From Phoronis ovalis (lineage: Eukaryota; Phoronida; Phoronidae): a DNA stretch of 15,171 nucleotides. Positions 8,861 through 15,171 of this stretch are shown piece by piece. The notes below the pieces were generated by a model. It had not been told where the DNA came from and did no database searches. It saw only the letters and a program-made list of their open reading frames with translations. Each line of letters starts with the position of its first letter. The stretch's first letter is position 1. Position numbers and translations under genes: made by a program. The stretch is taken from positions 1 through 15,171 of the forward strand of contig JAOXYB010008123.1 of assembly GCA_028565635.1 (NCBI GenBank), read 5' to 3'.

Positions 8861-9545
8861 AAACTGTCCTTATTGTACCACAAAATTAAGGCTCTGTAAA
8901 TAAAATTTAATATTAATGACACCACTCCCAGTTTTGTACTGAAATGTTTTACTTGTACCATATGAACATCCCCCATTTTGTAGAGTATAACATTTACCTA
9001 AACAGTTCCTTAGGGAATTAAAAAGAACCACTGGGGACCACATACGCCCTGCTTGCAACCACAATTCATATTTATAACAACATACAGCTAGTTAGTTAAT
9101 AGAATCCGCCAAGCACTGGGACGGATCCTGATCTTAGATGCTGTAGCTACAGTGTTTTTGCAATTCAGGCTTACAGTTTCTCAGGTGGACTGTTTAAATA
9201 TGGTGGTTAATACATGTGTATGTGAAAAAATGTGTGGGGTAAGCCTGTATGTACAATGAAAGTATACACAATAAAAATCACCTTTTCATTGTGGTAGTTG
9301 AATAGCCTGTATAACTCTCTATATAATTAACACACCATGACAGCAGGTGTACTGAAAGCTATTTTTGCCTGGTTCAAAAGTGTGACCATTAACATATTTT
9401 ATGGATGGTTGATAGTAGCAGGGAGTTCAGGTTATCTATGTTTGTGACTTCACTGATGCCTTGACGAAACTGACTGAAATTGTGCACTACATTATCTTCT
9501 GCTAATGAAGTTGTGTATATTCGCTTCAGATGTCTTGCTAATGGT
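8852..9545 (+). repeat. Diverged dispersed element, copy A
   Basis: Shares with 9655-10060 an ordered series of blocks: TAAACTGTCCTTA, ACAAAATTAAGG, CCTGTAAATA-like, CAGTTTTGTAC, GGGAATTAAAAAGAACCA, ATTTTATGGAT and, near the end, GAAGTTG...GATGTCTTG. The offset at the start is about 800. About 290 bases (roughly 9060-9345) have no counterpart in copy B. No open frame or terminal structure identifies the class. It is probably an old non-autonomous transposable element or an old segmental duplication. Confidence 0.7.
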
Positions 9546-9654
9546 CAGGCCACAGGTTATTGTTGATTCTGTCTTTCAAATTTAGAAATCCAGGTATGCT
9601 AACATGAACCCGGACATGAATAATTATAGTCCCAGCACAACCCTTAGGTTAGAA

Positions 9655-10060
9655 GTAAAATAAACTGTCCTTAATTAGTTTATCACAAAATTAAGGTCCT
9701 GTAAATAATATCTAACACTAATGAGGACCCCAGTTTTGTACTTTAAACATCTTTTACAGAACATCTCCCAGTTTTGTACAGTACAAGCTTTTACCCAAAC
9801 ATCTCCTTAAGGGAATTAAAAAGAACCAATGAGGACAACAGGCACCCTGGCAGTGACCAGTATGAATCCTTAGGTTAGAACTAAACATTTCAAGCATATT
9901 TTAGGTTTTGGTTTGAAAAGGGTAACCAGTGTTTCATTTTATGGATCAGTGATTGGTTTTATCTGTAGCCCTATGTTTACTGTTGCATGGCAATGTGGAA
10001 TCCAATTTTACTCTGCAGTTATGTTGAAGTTGAACAGATTCCCCTTAATGATGTCTTGAG
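9655..10060 (+). repeat. Diverged dispersed element, copy B
   Basis: Partner of copy A, shorter by the internal stretch it lacks. It contains an internal tandem of about 38 bases, with CAGTTTTGTAC at 9731 and 9769. Copy A has a looser version of the same doubling (8929 and 8974). CCTTAGGTTAGAA occurs on both sides of its first part, at about 9641 and 9869. Confidence 0.7.
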
Positions 10061-10204
10061 AGATTTCCAACCCCAGTCAATTATATTACCTTTCAATGAC
10101 CATACCACTGTATATTTAGAAAATTAACCTATTAACCTATACTGCTATTAAAAGCCTAGAAAAAAATATGTATGGTTCCGGTAAACCAATCGACTCTGAT
10201 GTTA

Positions 10205-10221
10205 CCCCCCCCCCCCCCCCC
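10205..10221. repeat. Poly(C) run, 17 bases
   Basis: An uninterrupted run of 17 C between GTTA and GATCAT in otherwise AT-rich DNA. The opposite strand is a G-run able to form a G-quadruplex. The exact length is uncertain because such runs are often miscounted. Confidence 0.9.
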
Positions 10222-12383
10222 GATCATACAGTTGTTTTGGCCTTGCAAATACCTGTGTTGTTATTCTTTCCATACTGTAAACATTGCCTACCTACCTACC
10301 CTATTTTACTTGACTGTGTAATAGAAACTGGGCATGCATACTTTTTTAGGCTTAACAAACCTGTAAGCAAAGTAGAATAAGAAATCTACAAAAATAATTA
10401 AAGTTGTAATATTGATAAGGAGAAAGTATGTTATGTTGTCAAGATTTTGTTTTAAATGCACACCAAATACATACTAAACACTACATCCTTGAGACAATGG
10501 TACATGTTACATTTAAATATGTCATAAATATTATATAGCTGTTATCCCAGCAGTTGAATACTTGGAAAATATTTGCACTGTGTCAATATGACTTGTATTT
10601 ATTCAATTCTGTCAGCATGTTATATATCCTCAGGCATGCCCCACTGAATGCACAGATAATCTCTGTCAAGACAGAATGTATTGCATGTAAAACCCATTGT
10701 ATACATGTTATGCAGTTGATAAATTTCCACTTACTGTTGAACTGATTGATAAAGTGGTAATTCTTGCATTTATCAATTTGAGTGTGAAAGTGTTAACATG
10801 TAAATGTCAAATGTTATTAAAACTTTTCATTAATGATAAATCTGAAATGTATTTTGCAGTAGTATTAATTGTCTGGTAAATTAGTAAATAGTGTTTTTTT
10901 GCAGTCACATTTTAAACTCATACTAGTACAATATGTAATTGGGAAATGTAACAGCTGTTTTGGAGTACATTTTTAATAGTTGTCTAAAGTGGGAAATTTG
11001 ACATCTTTTTAGCAGTAGCATACATGGTTTAAATTGAAGTAAATTGGGTAAAGAAAGTAAAAACATTGTGGTACCTAGGGTTTAATATATGTCTATGTTT
11101 ACACCATGCAATGTTCTTAATATATTAAGTTTGCCTGCTTGGTAACTTAATAAAATTAACCAATAATCAAATATATGTAACAACTGTATGATACTGATTG
11201 CAAACTTTAATGTGAATCTTAACAAATTATATCTTGGAATGTTAAAGCTAAATCCTGTTCATTACCTAATTTGGCATAAATAGCTTGATGATGAAGGTCA
11301 CCTCCTGACTTCAAACTCCTCTAATTTCACTAACTACCTTGCAGAAAATAAATTGGATTCAGATTAGGGGAAATGGTAAAGCCTAAAGTGTGTTTTTTTA
11401 AACAAAATTATCTGTAATTTTGTATATAGTATGCAAGGGGCAATATACATAATCAAATTACAGTGACCCCCCAAGCATCATTCAGATAAAATGCATGTCA
11501 ATCTTGAAATAATATGCACCTCAAAACAGACTGTGTTAAAATATTAATTTTACTGTCATGTGCTGATTTGTTATAGTGTTGCCAAATCATGTAGTGTTCT
11601 GTAAGATAAAGCAGACAGAAAATAACCTATTTGCAATCTATCAAACATATTATAGGAATATGACATTGAAAGGGTACATTTTTGTGCCATGTTCTGACTC
11701 CGAATGATAACAGAACTGGAAATGGTCATATTTCCCTTTTTTAAAGTCTGATTTGAGCTGAATCTTTTAGTAGTATTTTTCTCTCCGTGCATCCTTTTTT
11801 GTTTTAAATAAATTTTGTTATTTCCCATTGGAAAAATTAATTACCAAATAAAAAAGTCATAAATTATTAGAATCTTAGGTTCGTAATGACAATATTTGCA
11901 TAAATTGAATGAAAATGTTCAGTTCAGTGTCAGAAGTCGAGACAACTTACTAATTTTACATTGTTATTATGTCTGGGTCATCTCATAGTAGTCTATTTTC
12001 ACCTGGTTGTATTCATTATTCATGATTAGGTAAAACTTCATTTTGTAGGTCAACCTAACATAAATTAAATTTGTATTTTATAAATCAACTAGTTAAGTTT
12101 CGCACAAATTTTAAAATAAACGGTTTCTAAAACTTTATGGAAAACAAAATAGGTTGTTTTTATAGATTTCACGAAATATGAACTAATAAAGGGTGTGTGG
12201 CATCACTGATATTTGTGCATAGTGTTTATATTCAGGCTGGTTTATATTTATGTTTCACAATATGGTGTATAATTATTGGGGAAATCTTTGGACAGCACAT
12301 GTATGTAATGTTGCAGTGTTCTACTTTACTTTTGTGTTTGGAATATATGGAGAATGTGTTTGGTTATGTTGGCCCATTTGTTT

Positions 12384-12399
12384 GGGGGGGGGGGGGGGG
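12384..12399. repeat. Poly(G) run, 16 bases
   Basis: An uninterrupted run of 16 G directly before the first copy of the CTCF-like repeat. It is able to form a G-quadruplex. Its flanks are not related to those of the C-run at 10205-10221. Confidence 0.9.
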
Positions 12400-12403
12400 A
12401 GCA

Positions 12404-12628
12404 GAATCAACTAGCGCCCTCTGTGGACTGGTCATTAACATTTGTGATGCAGTCCTGAAAATACAGTACTATACATACTCTTGCTTTTATATTGTTCTGT
12501 ATATCATCGGATTTAACTTTTGTAGGTTACACAAACCTTTCAAATATTTTTTTTTGTAAATCAAACTAAAAGGCATTCCCAGTAATTCACATTAGTTTTA
12601 ACTATTTTTCTTCCAAAAAACCTGTTTG
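12404..12628 (+). repeat. Young dispersed repeat, copy 1
   Basis: Begins GAATCAACTAGCGCCCTCTGTGG and ends AAAACCTGTTTG. Copy 2 begins 320 bases further on and is nearly identical apart from scattered substitutions and two small gaps. Next to its start is the G16 run. It has no open frame, so it is likely a short non-autonomous element. Confidence 0.85.
12413..12427 (-). promoter_or_regulatory. CTCF-like motif in repeat copy 1
   Basis: The minus strand reads TCCACAGAGGGCGCT. Its last ten bases fit AGRKGGCRSY, the core half of the animal CTCF consensus, fully, and 12 of 15 positions fit overall. Binding is not shown. Confidence 0.4.
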
Positions 12629-12640
12629 AAAAAATCTGCC

Positions 12641-12669
12641 CATTAACATTTGTGATACAGAATCGAAAA
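12641..12669 (+). repeat. 29-bp fragment of the young repeat
   Basis: CATTAACATTTGTGATACAG followed by AATCGAAAA is identical to 12753-12781 inside copy 2. It differs from the same place in copy 1, which reads GCAGTCCTG. This partial third copy lies between the two full ones. Confidence 0.85.
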
Positions 12670-12675
12670 AGCATT

Positions 12676-12725
12676 TTATTTCTCAATAGTAATATTATAG
12701 ATTCCTTTATCACTTAGTAATATGA
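12676..12725 (+). repeat. 50-bp direct repeat, left copy
   Basis: Identical over all 50 bases to 13182-13231, starting TTATTTCTCAATAG and ending CACTTAGTAATATGA. The two copies flank repeat copy 2 and about 240 bases of unique DNA, at an offset of 506. Confidence 0.92.
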
Positions 12726-12941
12726 ATCAACTAGTGCCCTCTGTGGACTGGTCATTAACATTTGTGATACAGAATCGAAAATACAGTACTATATATACTC
12801 TTACTTTTATATTGTTCTGTATATCATTTAACTTTTGAAGGTTACACAAACCTTTCAGATGTTTTTTTTTGTAAATCAAACTAAAAGGCATACCAGGTCA
12901 TTCACATAGTAAACTATTTTTCCTGCAAAAAAACCTGTTTT
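12724..12941 (+). repeat. Young dispersed repeat, copy 2
   Basis: Near-identical to copy 1. It starts GAATCAACTAGTGCCCTCTG and lacks a CGG present near 12509 and four bases near 12592. Its ACAGAATCG matches the 29-bp fragment rather than copy 1, which suggests exchange between copies. Confidence 0.85.
12733..12747 (-). promoter_or_regulatory. CTCF-like motif in repeat copy 2
   Basis: The minus strand reads TCCACAGAGGGCACT, with the same core fit as in copy 1. The one change from copy 1, G to A, is allowed by the consensus. Confidence 0.35.
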
Positions 12942-13181
12942 GATTAATTGCTACAGTTGCAGCGGTGTGTGTTTTTAAAACCTGTTTGCTCAACTGAAAA
13001 ACCCTGTTTGGTGACAAAAATGATATCACCTGCTAATATGGGACTCAAATTGATTCTGGTCAATCTTCATCATTGCACTGGATCATAGCATCAAGAATGT
13101 GATTCATCGGCAAAAACGTTCTCCAAATATAATATAGAGATATTTTCACAGTGCTTACTCTCTCGTTGCTTTTTGGCTTGG

Positions 13182-13231
13182 TTATTTCTCAATAGTAATA
13201 TTATAGATTCCTTTATCACTTAGTAATATGA
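13182..13231 (+). repeat. 50-bp direct repeat, right copy
   Basis: Exact copy of 12676-12725. It is followed by unique sequence (CCAAAATTATT), not by the young repeat. Confidence 0.92.
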
Positions 13232-13930
13232 CCAAAATTATTCATATCTGATCATACTTAAACAGATTTTTATTCCACAATGCTTTTACCTATCACTGTT
13301 CTGTGCTCATTATAAAGCAACCTGTTTGTGTAAACAGCAAAACATGAAAATTTATTTCAATGTTTAATTACAGACCACCTCCCAGTCTGAATTTGTATAT
13401 TGTTTTGTGTATTTGCAATCTGCTTTTGCACCTGTTGATATAAGTCATGCAAAATACACTACTAATTAGAGTAACCATATATCTGAATGTTCTGGATCAT
13501 CCCCCACTTAGCCACTTAAATGCCTACCTTAAATGTTAAAGCATAAAAGTACACAACATGAATATGTGTTTTGTCAAGGAATGTTAAAATAAGATAGAAA
13601 GGTGCAAATCATTTTAAAAATTGTAATTCAATTTACATTTGTGTTTTTTTTAACAACAACTAAAAATATTTGTTTATGGAAAATATGTAAAAGAACATAA
13701 GTTTTAACACTTGGTTATGTTGTTATATATCTATCATCAAAATTTAGTATTGCTTGCGGTTATCGAAAGATTGGTCATTTTTAGCCAGCAAAGCCATGTA
13801 TAGCTTGGAATTTAAATTGATCAAGCTGCCTGGCAATTGCACATTTTCTTAATGATATGTACTAGTAACATAAAAGAACTTCATATCATAATTGTTTACA
13901 TTGTTTTCAGATAAATAGTACTGCAACAAT

Positions 13931-14068
13931 ATGCAAGCCCCTCCTTCCTACCAGTTGGCTTCAGTTGCTGGACAAAAATTGCCCACAGTCTTTCCTCCAA
14001 GATGGCTGATGAGGGACAAGTATCCGGATGTGTCGCAATTTGCCCGTATTGACGATCATGCTATTGAG
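13931..14068 (+). CDS. KY-like coding exon 1
   Basis: 46 codons from the ATG to GAG, then the donor GAG|GTTTGT (phase 0), which is weaker than most others here. The exon itself starts at 13911 with 20 bases of leader free of ATG. Inside it, CCAAGATGGCTG (from 13998) matches a YY1 site but is coding (PRWL), so this is probably coincidence. Confidence 0.75.
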
Positions 14069-15114
14069 GTTTGTGTTAGAAAGTAGCTGTGAGCTTGCGA
14101 ATTTTTATAGTATTCCACTATCATCTAATCCACAAGTTGACAACATGACAACCAAAATAAAATTCTCCTTATAAAGCAAAAATAAGTTTCTTCAAATTTA
14201 ATAGAAAAAAAACAACACCTTCATTTTTAGATATTTGCAGGAAATAGTAATGTGTTTTAACATTACTTTTCACTGCAAGAGATTTATATGTCTACATGTG
14301 TCTAATTAGATCAGTAGGTTTACAAGGGTGATATCTTTTGAGGCGATTAAGACAAAATTTAGTTAATAACTCATGCTTTTTGCATTTTGATTTTATCCCA
14401 ATGAATACCCATTCAACAGTCACTTGGATACCAGAAGCTTCTTTCTGACCTGGTGTTGCTCCTTAACTAATTGACATCTACATACCTTGCTAGAAAGAGT
14501 AATATATTGATTTGATGTATAGTATGCATTTCGTTTGTGAAAGATATGTTTTTACTATGGCCCCTAAAACATGCATGATTGAACTAGAAAGTTATAGAGT
14601 TGCATACCACAAAATTCTTGTGATGAGGTAAGCAGAAACCAGACCTTCTAATGTTGGAAATTATTTATTTCTGTACAACGAATGGCATTTTGTGTACAGG
14701 TAATCAAAAATGGCGAATCACCTTAGATCTTAAAAACAGTACAGATATAGAAAAACTAATTTATTACTTTTAGTGTGAAATGTATGTAATTTCAGTGACT
14801 TGTAATCATGTTTCTTCAAAATGTTACAGAAAAAAATGTAAAAGATATAAAGTTATGCACTTTTTCTGTTGAATGATTCATTTTAATTTGAAATTTTCAT
14901 ATTTTTATACACTATATTGTTATCTCTATGTATTTTAATGGTGGTGCAGCGCAGACTGTTTTGTTTAACACCACTGAAATACCTAGAGTCGCCATCTAGT
15001 GATAACATTGCTTATTCATTGATTCCAGGTAGCACAGAAGAATCACAACTCGTTTAAGGATCTGATGTACCATCTGATTGGCAGCAAGAGATTTTCAGAA
15101 CTCGAGAAAGTCAG
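13931..15114 (+). CDS. Kyphoscoliosis peptidase/hillarin-like protein, N-terminus, 3'-partial
   Basis: Join 13931-14068 and 15029-15114, giving 74 whole codons and the first two bases of an Arg codon (AG). The acceptor TTGTTTTCAG ends at 13910. An in-frame TAG at 13916-13918 precedes the ATG at 13931, which has A at -3, so this Met is well supported as the start. The protein runs through a short Pro-bearing lead, LPTVFPPRWLMRDKYPDV (residues 17-34), FARIDDHAIE (37-46), then FKDLMYHLIG (55-64) and ELEKV (70-74). A conserved Asp-x-His-Ala motif, a short helix and an acidic-Lys-x-Arg leading to a Phe-Arg-Trp-Ile block is how KY and hillarin proteins enter their transglutaminase-like domain. The Cys-His-Asp triad, if present, lies beyond the window, so activity cannot be judged. 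Known relatives act at the muscle Z-disc or cortical cytoskeleton. Neither signal peptide nor membrane segment is seen. Confidence 0.68.
14069..15028 (+). other. Second intron of the KY-like gene
   Basis: 960 bases of AT-rich DNA running from GTTTGT to TTGATTCCAG. It contains the CTCF-like site at 14988-15002 close to its 3' end and no recognisable repeat or exon. Confidence 0.75.
14988..15002 (-). promoter_or_regulatory. CTCF-like motif near the intron end
   Basis: The minus strand reads TCACTAGATGGCGAC and fits 13 of 15 positions of CCASYAGRKGGCRSY. That is the best such match I saw in the window. It is 27 bases before the exon. It may be a bound site or a remnant of a repeat. Confidence 0.4.
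15029..15114 (+). CDS. KY-like coding exon 2
   Basis: The acceptor TTGATTCCAG ends at 15028 and the donor TCAG|GTAATG begins at 15115. It encodes VAQKNHNSFKDLM...ELEKV and ends in phase 2 within an Arg codon. This is the segment most like the hillarin/KY family. Confidence 0.78.
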
Positions 15115-15171
15115 GTAATGAATAAACTTTAAATGTAAGCCTACGACAAAGTATACATTCTGGTCAAGTCT

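Larger units (their letters stand above)
7479..13910 (+). other. Long first intron of the KY-like gene, or intergenic DNA, with repeats
   Basis: About 6.4 kb without a convincing protein-coding exon on either strand. It holds the hairpin, diverged repeats, homopolymer runs and mosaic repeats listed separately. The stretches 7900-8850, 10230-12380 and 13240-13900 show only AT-rich unique sequence with short chance open frames. It ends at the strong acceptor TTGTTTTCAG. Whether it is one intron depends on the first-exon assignment. Confidence 0.5.

Noticed and set aside
10168-10380. Open frame with a poly-Pro run
   Set aside because: The Pro residues come from the C17 homopolymer, and the rest resembles nothing.
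11330-11344. Splice-acceptor-like CTAACTACCTTGCAG in the long intron
   Set aside because: The sequence after it has no open frame with family likeness and no clear donor. A lone acceptor match is not enough.
12197-12559. A 120-codon + strand open frame rich in Cys, Tyr and Ile
   Set aside because: It runs through the G16 run and into the young repeat, with no recognisable family. Its length is likely chance.
12676-13231. The 50-bp direct repeats as terminal repeats of an LTR retrotransposon
   Set aside because: Too short, no TG...CA ends, no primer-binding site or polypurine tract, and no gag/pol coding in the 456 bases between them.
6261-13910. tRNA, snRNA or other structured RNA genes in the spacer and long intron
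   Set aside because: I found no B-box-like GGTTCGAATCC or recognisable RNA-gene core on either strand when reading by eye. A tRNAscan or Infernal run would be decisive.

Overview
This window is nuclear DNA from an animal, most likely a lophotrochozoan and probably a mollusc. Both genes are split by GT-AG introns, and the DNA is AT-rich. Most introns in the left gene are short (about 240-620 bases), while the right gene has a long first intron full of repeats. The phylum is inferred from the look of the proteins and the genome, not shown by any diagnostic marker.

Bases 155-6040 (+ strand) carry eleven coding exons of a calcium-responsive transcription factor (CARF, also called ALS2CR8). They include the whole conserved core domain and the C-terminus. 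The 5' end of the gene lies left of the window. All eleven exons join in one frame to give 537 residues and a stop codon. A short 3' UTR follows, with a polyadenylation signal at 6235-6240.

Bases 6260-7160 are a gene-poor AT-rich spacer. Between 7161 and about 7480 the base composition changes: there is a 40-bp unit repeated twice, a perfect CRE (TGACGTCA), a GGCCGGCC block, more CpG than elsewhere, and a probable untranslated first exon ending at a splice donor near 7478. I read this as the promoter and first exon of the second gene.

Bases 7479-13910 are then a 6.4-kb first intron. It holds a perfect hairpin, two diverged copies of an old dispersed element, a C17 and a G16 run, and a mosaic of young repeat copies carrying CTCF-like motifs. 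I see no convincing protein-coding exon in it.

Bases 13931-15114 hold the first two coding exons of a kyphoscoliosis peptidase/hillarin-like (transglutaminase-like) protein. The gene continues beyond the right edge. The two genes lie head to tail on the same strand about 1 kb apart. Nothing in the sequence shows that they work together: one is a nuclear transcription factor and the other a probable cytoskeleton-linked, protease-like protein. I saw no RNA gene, CRISPR array, prokaryotic feature or intact transposase.
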